Notes under the pieces: generated by a model | Database searches by the model: none | What the model saw: the letters and a program-made list of their open reading frames with translations, nothing else | Told to the model about the DNA's origin: nothing | Translations under genes and position numbers: made by a program | DNA from: JBGSIC01 sp041751875 | Lineage (GTDB): Bacteria > Bdellovibrionota > FAC87 > UBA2466 > JACKAF01 | DNA: 64,000 bases | Direction of reading: 5' to 3' | Assembly: GCA_041751875.1 (NCBI GenBank) | Contig: JBGSIC010000018.1 | Coordinates: 1-64,000, forward strand | In this document: in pieces, positions 33,740 to 43,256 of the stretch | Layout of the letters: the number at the start of each line of letters is the position of its first letter | How positions within the stretch are numbered: position 1 is the first letter of the stretch

Positions 33740-35215
33740 TTGAAGATTTGCCTTTCCATCATTCTGCTAGCTTGGTGCGTGATGCCCCAGCTTTGTTTCG
33801 CAGAACCATCGGGTTTTCTCGGAACGCCGGATGAATTCGTGGAGGGTGAAGACTCCGATCCGAATGATTCGATTGAAAACCGGCCATCTGAAAAGCTGTT
33901 TATGCTTCCCGCGCGCGAGTTCATTGAATGGGCCACTTTGGATCCGGTGCCCAAAAGTATTTTTATATTGAGTAAAACAACAGCCCAGAAGCTTTTTTAC
34001 AATTCGCAAGGAAGACTATTCATTGTACTTCGGGGAAAGGTCCGAAAGGGTTACAAGGTTCTGTTCGGGATGACAAAGCTAAGCGGAGATGAAAACCAAA
34101 AGTTCGAAAAACAGTTCGATCTCCCTCCAAAGTCAGGTGCGATTGCCGTGACTGTGACAAGTCCCGCGGGACAAGTAAGCTCCTATCAGTATTGGTTCGC
34201 TTGGAAGAAAATTCCCAAGCAGGTCGGAGTTCGGGTAAGGGATGACTCGGGAGCTGTTACTGAGCTAAGTCGAGGTTCACGGATATCGGTAGCACCGCAT
34301 AACTTTGTTCAGCTATACAGAGGGCGTAGGCCGACGCGGAAGCTTAAAGGAGAGAGTGCGCCGCTAACCTTTCGTATCTTATCTTCCAATGTGCCGGAGA
34401 ACGCTCGATGGAAGCTTGTGATATCGGATGCAGAAAAAAAAGTCATCGGTGAGGTGAGCGGCGGCGGAGTTCCACCGAGCCAAATTGAGTGGGCCTCTTT
34501 AAACACTTCGATCGAAAAACAAGGAGAATACTTTTACACTCTCAAGATTGATACGGGAGATGCCACCTACGAGGGGTATCAAAGCAGCTTTGAGCTGATC
34601 GTACCCGAAAGAGGGAGAAAAAATCCCGAGATGGCAGGTATCACTACGCGCTTTCTCGCTGGTTTGAGTCCCGTGTCGCTAGGTGGGCTTGACACTCAAA
34701 TTAATGTCAGTGGGGCAACACTCGCCAAGTACTATGCACTGGAAACCTCTGTTTCTGCTTTCAGTCAGCTCAGTCTCTTGCTACGGATTGAATTTGTCTC
34801 TAATAGGCAATCTGTCAGTAATCTCTTGGCTTCGGAAAATTACGGTCTTAGCTATTCCGCTCTTCCGGTCTCATTGGGTGCAACCTGGCACGTTCCGCTG
34901 TCAGGGAGTCGCCTGTTTTTAGATTTTGATGCATTTGCCGGGGTCAGCTGGATGACTCAACTCTCGCTGACTCGAGAAATTCCTAGCCTAGCGACTGCGG
35001 AAGTAGCTCAGCATGCGTTCTTTTTTGGCGGGAAGGCTAAGTTGGGTTGCCGCGTTTCATCCTCTTTAAGCTTTTACCTTGAGGGTGGATTCCGTTTCAT
35101 GAGTATTCGGGAAGAAGATCCTCAGGTCACTGGAGCACCTTTGCTCTTATCTTCGACAAAAATCAATCTAGGGGGACTGTTTATGGGATTGGGGGTAGGG
35201 ATAGCTCTGTTCTAA
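33740..35215 (+). CDS. Exported protein with C-terminal beta-barrel-like domain
   Basis: This encodes 491 residues from TTG 33740, with a signal peptide (CLSIILLAWCVMPQLCFA). An acidic linker and two beta-sandwich-like stretches (residues 90-300) precede about 170 residues of alternating strands (AKLGCRVSSSLSFYLEGGF) ending in Phe, typical of an outer-membrane barrel. It follows the previous gene by 31 bases and most likely belongs to the same polysaccharide cluster. No family is recognised. Confidence 0.75.
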   Translation: MKICLSIILLAWCVMPQLCFAEPSGFLGTPDEFVEGEDSDPNDSIENRPSEKLFMLPAREFIEWATLDPVPKSIFILSKTTAQKLFYNSQGRLFIVLRGKVRKGYKVLFGMTKLSGDENQKFEKQFDLPPKSGAIAVTVTSPAGQVSSYQYWFAWKKIPKQVGVRVRDDSGAVTELSRGSRISVAPHNFVQLYRGRRPTRKLKGESAPLTFRILSSNVPENARWKLVISDAEKKVIGEVSGGGVPPSQIEWASLNTSIEKQGEYFYTLKIDTGDATYEGYQSSFELIVPERGRKNPEMAGITTRFLAGLSPVSLGGLDTQINVSGATLAKYYALETSVSAFSQLSLLLRIEFVSNRQSVSNLLASENYGLSYSALPVSLGATWHVPLSGSRLFLDFDAFAGVSWMTQLSLTREIPSLATAEVAQHAFFFGGKAKLGCRVSSSLSFYLEGGFRFMSIREEDPQVTGAPLLLSSTKINLGGLFMGLGVGIALF

Positions 35216-35375
35216 ACCTGACCTCTATATACGCGGCACCTCGCACTAACCAAATGACAATCGTCTTCCGCACACCCTTCGGCGGTCTTATCGACGAGGT
35301 GAATTTGTGGAAGCGAGCCCTTACGCCCCGCGGAAACAGCGGAGATTTTCACCAGTCCGACAAATCTTCCCTAAC

Positions 35376-36098
35376 TCAGCTGCCCAAGTGGCGGTCAATC
35401 ACGCGCGAAAACTCAGCCGCAGGATAAGCTCCTTTTAGAGGCACACCATTTACAATAAAAGAAGGAGTGCCGCGGAAATCAAACTTCGTGGCCTCTGCCA
35501 TGTCTTTGGCGATCTTATCCTTCACCTTCGGTGACGCGAGGTCTTTTTGGACTTGATCCATTTTCGCGCCGACCTTCTGTGCTTCCTGCTTTAAAAAACT
35601 TTCTCCCTCGGCAGTCAGCTTCGTTTGGCCTTCGAAAACCGCATCATGGAACTTCATCGCCTTTTCTTTGCTCTGAAGCGCGATGGCTTCGAAGTATTGA
35701 GCCGCGATCATGGCATGGGGGTGAAATTCGAGTGGCAGATGCTTTACCGTAACACGCAACTTGTTGCCGTATTTATCCATGAGTTCTTTCATGGTTCTGG
35801 CCCCGTTGGAGCAATAGGGGCACTGGAAATCAGTGTACTCCACAATGGTGACTTTCGCGTTCGCAGGACCGCGAAAGCTTTGTTCGCCGCTGAGATCGGG
35901 TTTTAAGGGGTTCTTGAAATAGGTTTCGCGCTCTTCTTCCATCGCGATTTGGCGGCGTCGTTCGAGCTCCTGTTGCGCCTTAAACTGTTCGAGCAAGTTG
36001 TTTTGGGCGTCCAACGCATTTTTCTTTTTGTCTCCCGTGCATCCGCTTAAGAGAGCGAGAAAAATTACCCATGCGACTGCGCTTCCAAAACTTTTCAT
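35376..36098 (-). CDS. DsbA-like thioredoxin-fold lipoprotein
   Basis: This encodes 240 residues. ATG 36098 has AAGGGG before it and starts the signal; the longer frame from 36119 is not needed. A lipobox (LLSGC) anchors it. A charged coiled coil precedes the DsbA-type domain with CPYC (YTDFQCPYCSNGAR), the helical insert and the cis-Pro loop FRGTPSFIVNGV. It likely acts as a periplasmic thiol oxidase or isomerase, membrane-bound. Its redox partner is not in the window. Confidence 0.9.
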   Translation of the reverse strand: MKSFGSAVAWVIFLALLSGCTGDKKKNALDAQNNLLEQFKAQQELERRRQIAMEEERETYFKNPLKPDLSGEQSFRGPANAKVTIVEYTDFQCPYCSNGARTMKELMDKYGNKLRVTVKHLPLEFHPHAMIAAQYFEAIALQSKEKAMKFHDAVFEGQTKLTAEGESFLKQEAQKVGAKMDQVQKDLASPKVKDKIAKDMAEATKFDFRGTPSFIVNGVPLKGAYPAAEFSRVIDRHLGS

Positions 36099-36214
36099 GA
36101 ATTCCCCTTGAAGGTTCAACCTACGAACGATTCATCGTACCCAAGCCAGCAGGGCCAAGCAAGAAGCGCTCGTAATGCGAAGCGTTAGGCGCCTTCGGAT
36201 TTCGCGGAAAAGTA

Positions 36215-36223
36215 TGCTATAGT
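36215..36223 (+). promoter_or_regulatory. Extended -10 promoter upstream of the CorC/CNNM gene
   Basis: TG-C-TATAGT is an extended -10 match. A start near 36230 leaves a leader of about 160 bases before the ATG at 36391. That leader contains the short frame listed next. The -35 region is weak. Confidence 0.45.
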
Positions 36224-36244
36224 ATCGCCTTTAGAGCTAAGTCA

Positions 36245-36394
36245 TTGGTTTGCTTGTTGATCACATTCTGCGCTGCCGAGCCTCTACTCATAGAAGCTAT
36301 TCCGGCTGTTGAAAATTCTGCTGACGGTGAACCTCCGTCTGCCCTGGCTACATCACCGCACCCAAATTGCTTTTCTTATACTGAGGCCCCATGA
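36245..36394 (+). CDS. Possible 49-residue peptide overlapping the start of the CorC/CNNM gene
   Basis: The frame starts TTG 36245 and ends TGA 36394, four bases into the ATGA of the next gene, an arrangement used for translational coupling. The start is hydrophobic (VCLLITFCAAE) and the rest is acidic and Pro-rich (ENSADGEPPS). There is no clear ribosome-binding site, so it may be chance. If real it could be a leader peptide. Confidence 0.25.
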   Translation: MVCLLITFCAAEPLLIEAIPAVENSADGEPPSALATSPHPNCFSYTEAP

Positions 36395-37665
36395 CCCCGA
36401 TTGTCCTTTTTTCCATCGTGTGCATTTGTGTTTTGGTCGCTGCCTTTTTCTCCGCGGCAGAAACGGCGCTTCTTCGGCTTCGTTCCGATGAAATCGACTC
36501 GGACATCAAAACGGCCAGCGGTCCTGGTGCGGTTGCCGCCCGAAACCTACTGAGCTCCACGTCCCGCCTCTTGGTTACTATTCTCTTGGGAAACAATATT
36601 GTTAACAGCCTGGGGGCGGCCTGTGCGTCGGCTTTGGCTATCTACTATTTAGGCGAAACCAACGGCATCTTGGTCGCCACGGTTGTCATGACCCTGGTGA
36701 TGTTTCTTTTTGCCGAAGTGTTACCCAAAGCTGTTGCCGCAAGCAGCCCAAAGCCAGTGGCTTACATGGTTTCTTTACCCCTCTACCTTTTTCACCATTC
36801 CTTATTTTTCGTGCACATTCTGTTCGACAAGCTCGTGGATCCCATCGTGAAACGCTTGGTGGGAACGGGAAACCCGGCGATTGATTCCTCCGAAGAAGTG
36901 TTGCGCATGGCTCGTCGCTTGCGTGATGACGGAGCGGAAGGAACGCCGGCGGCGATCATTGCCGCCACTGCCGGAGCCGCGGATATGAACGTCGGCGAGA
37001 TCATGATTCCGCGCACAGAAATTGTGGCCTTTTCAGATAAAACGCCGGTCGATGAGCTTCTTGACCGTTTGGTCGAAGAAGCCCACACGCGCGCACCCAT
37101 TTATGAGGATACACTCGACAACATTTTAGGCATTGTGCACATCAAGGATTTGATTGCGATGGTGCGCGCGAAGAAAACAGACCTACGACGGATTCTTAAA
37201 CCTGTGCTCCGCGTTCCCGAACGCAAACCTATTTTGCGCCTCCTTGAAGATATGCAGCATGCCTTTTGTCACATGGCTTTAGTGAAAGACGAGTTCGGCG
37301 TGACGTTGGGCTTGATCACCCAAGAAGATATTTTGGAAGAAATTGTCGGTGAAATTCGTGACGAGTTTGACAAAGAAGAACTCGAAACCATTCAGCAGCG
37401 GGAAGACGGCAGCTACGAAGTGCTCGGTCGCGTTTCTGTTTTGGATTTCAACCGCGAAACCGGGATGGAAATTGAAGCCGAAAAAGGCGACACCCTAAGT
37501 GGACTCGTTTTCAACCGTTTAGGCCGCGCTCCGCGACCGCGTGATGAAGTGAGAGTGGGCGATTACGTGCTCTCTGTTGCCCGCATGGCTGGTACCCGAA
37601 TTGCCTGGGTGAAGGTAAGTAAGGATTCGCACGAGGGGCGCGACGAAACTAGCGAAACGGCCTAG
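36391..37665 (+). CDS. CNNM/HlyC/CorC-family transporter-like protein
   Basis: This encodes 424 residues. Three hydrophobic helices of the CNNM domain (starting TPIVLFSIVCICVLVAAFFS) come first, with FSAAETALLRLRSDEI and the EVLPKAVA motif. A CBS-domain pair follows (VGEIMIPRTEIVAFSD, ILGIVHIKDLIA), then the CorC/HlyC domain (GLITQEDILEEIVGEIRDEFD). Family members handle Mg2+ or Co2+ efflux and envelope stability. The stop overlaps the convergent cydB stop region by four bases. Confidence 0.93.
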   Translation: MTPIVLFSIVCICVLVAAFFSAAETALLRLRSDEIDSDIKTASGPGAVAARNLLSSTSRLLVTILLGNNIVNSLGAACASALAIYYLGETNGILVATVVMTLVMFLFAEVLPKAVAASSPKPVAYMVSLPLYLFHHSLFFVHILFDKLVDPIVKRLVGTGNPAIDSSEEVLRMARRLRDDGAEGTPAAIIAATAGAADMNVGEIMIPRTEIVAFSDKTPVDELLDRLVEEAHTRAPIYEDTLDNILGIVHIKDLIAMVRAKKTDLRRILKPVLRVPERKPILRLLEDMQHAFCHMALVKDEFGVTLGLITQEDILEEIVGEIRDEFDKEELETIQQREDGSYEVLGRVSVLDFNRETGMEIEAEKGDTLSGLVFNRLGRAPRPRDEVRVGDYVLSVARMAGTRIAWVKVSKDSHEGRDETSETA

Positions 37666-38663
37666 TTCGAAATGATTTTGGGCTGCTTTCGCAGCAAATA
37701 CACAAAAGCCGGAACAATCAGACAAGACCCTACCGCAAGCGCAATGAGCATTTGTTTTAGCGTCGCAGCAGGCGCGGCCAACTCGTAAAACGTGTAGGGC
37801 CTATCGGTCATAAACAACAAGACCGGGAACTGCGCGCAAAACCAACCCGCTAAAATAAAAAAGATCTGCATTCCCGCCAGGACTCGCAAGTGCCAAGCGC
37901 GACGTTGTTTGAGAAAGAGCCATAGCGGTACGAGGGTAAGAGACGCTAGCGCGAAGCAAACAATACTCCACGGTTCTGTGAAGAAACGATGGACCAAGAC
38001 GATACCCGAGTACTCCCCGACCAGGAAAATAGCGCCACCGAGGACAATAGCCACTAGATTTGCGTAACGCGCTTGTTTTACACAGAGGCCTCTTAATTTC
38101 TCATTCTCTGTTTCGCCAACCAAGTAGACTGCTGCCAAGAAAGTAAAAAGCGCGCAAAGGAAAAAGCCCACCAAGAAAGAAAAGAGATTGAGCCAGTTTG
38201 CGATGTAGCCTTCAAAAAAAGAACTCGGGCTGGGTTCAATTTGTCCACGAATGAGACCAGCTGCGACGACGCCCAAGAAAAAGGGGGTAAGTAAACTTGC
38301 CACTTCAAATGCCCGCCAATAGTAGCTGCCGTAATCCGGGAAAGCGTCGTAGTGCCGAAAAGTAAAAGAGCAACCCCGGAAAATAATGCCAAGAAGCATC
38401 AGCGTGAGTGGCACATGAAACGTGATACTCATCTGCGCGTAAGCTTTGGGAAAGGCGGTAAACAGGATGACGATGGCGAGGATGAGCCACACGTGATTGG
38501 CTTCCCAAACCGGCCCCATGACTTTGGTGACGAGCTTTCGCTGGGCACTTTTGAGTTCAGACGGGGTGAAGAGGCTTAGAATGCCGGCACCGAAATCTGC
38601 CCCACCAAAAAGGCAGTACAAGCACAGCGCAAGGAGCAGAATGATCAAAATCGTTTCAACCAT
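37662..38663 (-). CDS. cydB: Cytochrome bd ubiquinol oxidase subunit II
   Basis: This encodes 333 residues with about eight hydrophobic helices. The start region (ILLLALCLYCLFGGADFGAGIL) and the motif GPVWEANHVWLI are hallmarks of CydB. It forms the oxidase with CydA, reduces O2 to water with high affinity and makes proton-motive force. Its start overlaps the cydA stop by eight bases, so they are coupled. Confidence 0.95.
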   Translation of the reverse strand: MVETILIILLLALCLYCLFGGADFGAGILSLFTPSELKSAQRKLVTKVMGPVWEANHVWLILAIVILFTAFPKAYAQMSITFHVPLTLMLLGIIFRGCSFTFRHYDAFPDYGSYYWRAFEVASLLTPFFLGVVAAGLIRGQIEPSPSSFFEGYIANWLNLFSFLVGFFLCALFTFLAAVYLVGETENEKLRGLCVKQARYANLVAIVLGGAIFLVGEYSGIVLVHRFFTEPWSIVCFALASLTLVPLWLFLKQRRAWHLRVLAGMQIFFILAGWFCAQFPVLLFMTDRPYTFYELAAPAATLKQMLIALAVGSCLIVPAFVYLLRKQPKIISN

Positions 38664-39936
38664 GCTGCGGCTCTTTTTCTAGTGCTTGAATTTGGCGAAC
38701 CAGGAGCCAGGAAACCAGCACCCAAAGAAACAGGTAGAGCAAAGTGAACAGTAAAAAAGGCACTTGAAGGCCGGGCATGGGAGTCAGAGCATCCTTGGTG
38801 CGCATGATGCCATAAATGATCCAAGGCTGTCTTCCGACTTCCGTCACGATCCAGCCCAGTTCTGTAGCGATAAAGCCCAGAGGAATGGACAAAACAAAAA
38901 GTTTTCGTAGAAACGTCTGTCGGGATAGGTCGAAATTGTTCCGGAACCGTAAGAAGAAATAGAGAAGGCCTAGAAAAGCCAGCCACATTCCCAACAGAAT
39001 CATTCCCTGGAAACTAAAGTGCACGATGCCAATGGGAGGCCGATTTTCCTTCGGAAAGGCCTCGTATCCTTTTACTTCGGCGTCAAATCGACCATAAGCG
39101 AGGAAACTCAAAAGTCCCGGTATCTGAACGGGCCCCAGAGTGAGAGGTGCATGCGTTTGGGTTTGCGCGAGTCCCTCCATTGCTGCGAGTTTGAGCGGCT
39201 GATATCGGGCCACTTCTTTGGCCGCAAAATCCCCGGTAAGAGGCTGAATCAAAGCGGCTACGCCACCGAACACGAGAGCAATGCGTACCGCCTTTTCATG
39301 AAAGCTCTTTAGGTGCGGTTGCTTAATAAGAAGCCACGCATGAATCCCCGCGACGGCGAAACCGGTGGCCTCAAAGGCGGCTACGACCATATGAATTCCC
39401 TGATGAAGCGCGGAGGGATTAAACATCGCTTTAATGGGATCAATTTCAGTGAATTGACCGTTCGCCCAAACAAACCCGGTAGGGGTGTTCATCCAGCCGT
39501 TTGCGCAAATGACAAAGAATGCCGACATGACGCCGGAAATACCGACGACAAGCCCGCATACCCAGTGTGCTTTCTCTGGCAAGCGATCCCAGCCGTAGAG
39601 AAAAAGCCCCAGCGCAATGGCCTCCAGAAAAAAGGCCGTTCCTTCCCAGGAGAAGGGCATACCAATCAAGGGGCCGGCGTGTTCCATAAAGGTAGGCCAG
39701 AGAAGGCCTAGTTCGAAGGAAAGGGCCGTTCCGGAAACCGCTCCGGTGGCAAAAAAGATAGCGACACCTTTTGCCCAGCTCTGAGTGAGTTTTTTGTACT
39801 GCGGATCGCGCGTTTTAAGCCAGCGGGCGTGCGCTACGGCCATCAGAAAGGGCATCGCAATACCGATCGAAGCAAAGATGATGTGGAAGCCCAAAGAGAC
39901 TGCCATTTGCGTTCGGGCGGCGAGAAGGTCCGTCAT
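38656..39936 (-). CDS. cydA: Cytochrome bd ubiquinol oxidase subunit I (short form)
   Basis: This encodes 426 residues. ATG 39936 begins the family start (MTDLLAARTQMAVSLGFH, with the heme His); the open frame to 40194 upstream has no family match. Motifs FFVICANGWMNTPTGFVW and VTEVGRQPWIIYGIMRT are present. At 426 residues it is clearly shorter than the Escherichia coli protein, mainly in the Q-loop between helices 6 and 7, as in the short-loop or cyanide-insensitive type. It carries hemes b and d. It is the first gene of the pair. Confidence 0.94.
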   Translation of the reverse strand: MTDLLAARTQMAVSLGFHIIFASIGIAMPFLMAVAHARWLKTRDPQYKKLTQSWAKGVAIFFATGAVSGTALSFELGLLWPTFMEHAGPLIGMPFSWEGTAFFLEAIALGLFLYGWDRLPEKAHWVCGLVVGISGVMSAFFVICANGWMNTPTGFVWANGQFTEIDPIKAMFNPSALHQGIHMVVAAFEATGFAVAGIHAWLLIKQPHLKSFHEKAVRIALVFGGVAALIQPLTGDFAAKEVARYQPLKLAAMEGLAQTQTHAPLTLGPVQIPGLLSFLAYGRFDAEVKGYEAFPKENRPPIGIVHFSFQGMILLGMWLAFLGLLYFFLRFRNNFDLSRQTFLRKLFVLSIPLGFIATELGWIVTEVGRQPWIIYGIMRTKDALTPMPGLQVPFLLFTLLYLFLWVLVSWLLVRQIQALEKEPQHG

Positions 39937-40159
39937 GCCCGCAGCATAGTACAAGCAAACTAATAGAGAAAGGAGAGAAAGGTGCCCATCTACTTCCCGG
40001 CCGGATAAGTTGCGTATACTTTTAGGACGCCCGCTACCTTTAGCCTGCGGCTCGTCTCGCTCTGACTGACCACGCCGATAAAGCGTAGTTGTTCGCGAGG
40101 TTCCGGCAGGGAAGTAGGTGGGTTCCCTTGCAGGGGGATTTGGCATTTTTGGAGATGAA

Positions 40160-40627
40160 ATGAAATATTGGTTAATGAAATCTGAGCCGACCACGTTTTC
40201 TTACGATGACCTTTTGAAAGCGCCGAAAAAGACTACTGCTTGGGAAGGCGTGAGAAACTACCAAGCCCGAAATCTCATGCGCGATGAACTGAAAAAGGGG
40301 GACCAGGTCCTTTTTTATCACAGCAACTGCGATGAGCCCTCCGTGATGGGAACGGCGGAAGTGGTGAAAGAAGCTTACCCGGATCCTTTCGCATGGGACG
40401 CAAAGAGCAAGTACTACGACTCAGACGCAAAAAAGAAAGGCACCAATCCCTGGGTGCTCGTTGAAATAAAGGCGAAAACAAAGTTCGAGCGACCGGTCAC
40501 CCGCCATATGCTCAAAGCGGAAAAGGCATTGGCGAAAATGATGGTGCTTAAAAAGGGATCGCGTCTTTCGGTACAGCCAGTGACCGAGGCGGAATTCGAG
40601 GCTGTTTTGAAGCTAGGAAGGGCCTGA
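40160..40627 (+). CDS. EVE-domain protein
   Basis: This encodes 155 residues. ATG 40160 follows GGAG and begins the domain (MKYWLMKSEPTTFSYDDL). The core VRNYQARNLMRDELKKGDQVLFYHSNC and the later PWVLVEIKAK fit the EVE/PUA-like fold, which binds modified bases in DNA or RNA. The function is unknown in bacteria. The upstream 225 bases shared with the cydA side form a divergent promoter region. Confidence 0.92.
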   Translation: MKYWLMKSEPTTFSYDDLLKAPKKTTAWEGVRNYQARNLMRDELKKGDQVLFYHSNCDEPSVMGTAEVVKEAYPDPFAWDAKSKYYDSDAKKKGTNPWVLVEIKAKTKFERPVTRHMLKAEKALAKMMVLKKGSRLSVQPVTEAEFEAVLKLGRA

Positions 40628-40744
40628 GTGCCCTCATTGTAAGTCATTGAAATAATAATGTATTACAAGTCGAGCGTGCTGCGATTTTGTGTTTAGAGCG
40701 CGTCGTGTTAAAACGTAGCCCGATTTATTAACCCAAGAAAACAA

Positions 40745-41986
40745 ATGTCACCTTTTGAAATTCGAAACAACGAATACCACTGCGAAGGCGTGCCTCTTTC
40801 CAAAATTGCTCGCGAGCAGGGAACCCCTGTTTATGTCTACTCGCGCACGGCACTGGCGGAACGCTGCAACCTGATAAAAGAAGCTTTTAAGGGGCGCGAC
40901 TTTTTGCCTTGTTACGCTGTTAAAGCGAACTGCAACTTATCTGTTTTGCGCGAAATTGCTTTGCACGGTTTTGGGGCGGATGTCGTCTCCGTGGGGGAAA
41001 TGGAACGCGCACTGAACGCGGGTATTCCCGCTTCCCAGGTTGTGTTTTCTGGAGTGGGGAAAACCGCGAGTGAAATTGAACGCGCTCTACACGCGGGTAT
41101 TTTGTCTTTCAATGTCGAGTCGGTGGAAGAACTAAAGCAAATTGGCAAGCTTGCTCAAAAGTTAAAAAAACGCGCGCCCATAGCGTTTCGGGTAAACCCC
41201 AATGTTGATGCGCAGACCAATCCTTACATTGCCACCGGGCTCTACTCCACAAAGTTTGGGATTGCGGTCGAGGATGTGGACGCTTTTCTCGACGTCATTA
41301 GAAGCTATGAGGAACTCGAGCTGGTGGGGCTTTCTTGTCACATCGGCAGTCAAATCACCGGTCTGGGGCCCTTCCGTGAAGCGGCGGCAAGTATGCGCGA
41401 GCTTTGCGAACAAGTTCAGGCCAAAGGTTTTAAGTTGAAGTTTTTGGATATGGGAGGCGGCCTGGGCATTCGTTACGACCAAGAAGAGCCACCCAGCATG
41501 GCGGCCTACGCTGAAGCGCTTCTCTCCGAAGTGGGTGACTTGGGTTTAAAGATTCTCATCGAACCCGGTCGTTCTATCGTCGGTAATATCGGTGTGTTGG
41601 TGACAGAAGTGCAGTACATTAAAACGACTCCGGCCAAAACCTTTGTGATCGTGGACGCGGCGATGAATGATTTGTTGCGCCCCAGTCTATATAAGTCCTT
41701 TCACGGAATTGAACCGGTGAAAGCTGTGAAAAATGCGGCCACCGAGACAGTCGATGTCGTGGGTCCTATTTGCGAGAGCAGTGATTTCTTGGCCAAGGAT
41801 CGCCCGCTTCCTGCCGTAGTTTCCGGAGACCTTTTGATGGTCCGTTCTTGCGGTGCTTACGCCTCTTCGATGGCGTCAAATTACAACTCCCGGCCTCGCG
41901 CTCCCGAAGTGCTCGTGACCGGGGAGGACTACCGAGTCGTCCGCACACGCGAACATATTTCTGATCTGTGGAAGCGGGAGATCTAG
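40745..41986 (+). CDS. lysA: Diaminopimelate decarboxylase
   Basis: This encodes 413 residues. It is a PLP enzyme of fold type III with the lysine in CYAVKANCNLSVLRE, LSCHIGSQITGLGPF, DMGGGLGIRY, EPGRSIVGN, and the catalytic block CESSDFLAKDR with GAYASSMASNYNSRP. It makes lysine from meso-diaminopimelate, the last step of the pathway. It overlaps the aspartate kinase start (TAGTG), forming a lysA-lysC operon. Confidence 0.97.
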   Translation: MSPFEIRNNEYHCEGVPLSKIAREQGTPVYVYSRTALAERCNLIKEAFKGRDFLPCYAVKANCNLSVLREIALHGFGADVVSVGEMERALNAGIPASQVVFSGVGKTASEIERALHAGILSFNVESVEELKQIGKLAQKLKKRAPIAFRVNPNVDAQTNPYIATGLYSTKFGIAVEDVDAFLDVIRSYEELELVGLSCHIGSQITGLGPFREAAASMRELCEQVQAKGFKLKFLDMGGGLGIRYDQEEPPSMAAYAEALLSEVGDLGLKILIEPGRSIVGNIGVLVTEVQYIKTTPAKTFVIVDAAMNDLLRPSLYKSFHGIEPVKAVKNAATETVDVVGPICESSDFLAKDRPLPAVVSGDLLMVRSCGAYASSMASNYNSRPRAPEVLVTGEDYRVVRTREHISDLWKREI

Positions 41987-43248
41987 TGTTTCCGGGAATG
42001 ACAAAAGAATCTGTTGTGGTGCAGAAATATGGCGGGACTTCCGTGGGGAGTGTCGAGCGTATCCAGAAAATCGCCAAACGCGTCGCTGAACAACACAGAG
42101 AAGGGTTTACGAAGATTGCTGTCGTGGTAAGCGCGATGGCGGGAGAAACCAACCGCGTCGTGGAACTTGTGCATCAGGTAAATCCGCGCGCCTCGGCGAC
42201 ACACTACGATTTGGCGGTAGCAACCGGTGAGCAAGTTAGTAGCGCGCTCATGGCTGCTGCCTTGGAAGCCGAGGGTGTCGGCGCGCAAGCTTTTTTGCCT
42301 TATCAAATTGGACTTTTGACAGATGGCTTACACGCTCAAGCCCGCGTCCGCTCGATTGAAACGGAAAAGATTGAGGCCTGCTGGCGCGACGGAAAGATTC
42401 CGGTTGTTCCCGGTTTTCAGGGGATTAACGAGGAGAATGAGGTCACAACTCTCGGACGGGGAGGAAGTGACATAAGCGCGGTCGCCCTTGCTGTGGTTCT
42501 CAAGGCCCATTTTTGCGAGATCAATACCGATGTGGATGGCGTGTACACCGCCGATCCTCGGGTGGTGAAAACCGCTCGTTTAGTTGAAGTTTTGGATTAC
42601 GAGACGGCTCTGGAGATGGCGGCACTGGGAAGTAAGGTGCTCCACAGCCGCTGTGTGGAGCTCGGAGCGAAATATCAGATGCCCATCGTAGTGCGAAACA
42701 GCCATGGTGGGGACGAAGGTGAAGAAAGGAAGACCGTGATTATGAATTACAGTGCGCAGTCTGCGTTGGAGGCTCCGGTAGTCTCGGCAGTCAGTTTGGA
42801 TACCAACGTCGCGAAGATCTCACTCACGGGCATGAGCAAGCACACGCGGGCTATCTCGGGCGTGTTTGAAGCGGTCGCCAAGGCCGGCATCAACGTGGAT
42901 ATTATCGTGCAAAATCTCCTCGCCAATAAGACCACGATGCGAGTGGGGTTCACCATTCTAGAAAATGACTTGAGCCGAGCGCTTGAAGTGATCGAATCGC
43001 TGCGCCAAAAGGAAGAATACAAAGGAATGCACGCCAGCAGCCGCACGGATTTAGCAAAAGTCTCGGTGGTAGGGTTAGCGATGCGATCGTACGCGGGTGT
43101 GGCGAGCCGTGTTTTTGAGACGCTTGCGCAAAAGGGGATTGATATCTTGATGATCTCCACTTCAGAGATCAAGATTTCGTGCGTAGTTCCGCAAGACATG
43201 GGGAAACTTGCCGCGCAAGCACTCCACGAAGCCTTCTTAGAACAATAA
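41986..43248 (+). CDS. lysC: Aspartate kinase
   Basis: This encodes 420 residues. The GTG at 41986 is chosen because GGGAG lies five bases before it and it overlaps the lysA stop (TAGTG); the ATG at 41998 has no good site. The kinase core starts VVVQKYGGTSVGSVERIQK, with LGRGGSDISAVALA and the ACT domain pair at the C-terminus (NVDIIVQNL, DILMISTSEIKISCVV). It phosphorylates aspartate at the head of the lysine, threonine and methionine pathway. Feedback control by the ACT domains is expected. Next to lysA it makes pathway sense. Confidence 0.96.
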   Translation: MFPGMTKESVVVQKYGGTSVGSVERIQKIAKRVAEQHREGFTKIAVVVSAMAGETNRVVELVHQVNPRASATHYDLAVATGEQVSSALMAAALEAEGVGAQAFLPYQIGLLTDGLHAQARVRSIETEKIEACWRDGKIPVVPGFQGINEENEVTTLGRGGSDISAVALAVVLKAHFCEINTDVDGVYTADPRVVKTARLVEVLDYETALEMAALGSKVLHSRCVELGAKYQMPIVVRNSHGGDEGEERKTVIMNYSAQSALEAPVVSAVSLDTNVAKISLTGMSKHTRAISGVFEAVAKAGINVDIIVQNLLANKTTMRVGFTILENDLSRALEVIESLRQKEEYKGMHASSRTDLAKVSVVGLAMRSYAGVASRVFETLAQKGIDILMISTSEIKISCVVPQDMGKLAAQALHEAFLEQ

Positions 43249-43256
43249 TTGTTAGA

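Noticed and set aside
40628..40744. Imperfect inverted repeat (TTGTAAGTCATT / AATGTATTACAA) before lysA
   Set aside because: Mismatched arms and no T-run; it could be a weak terminator of the EVE gene but the support is low.
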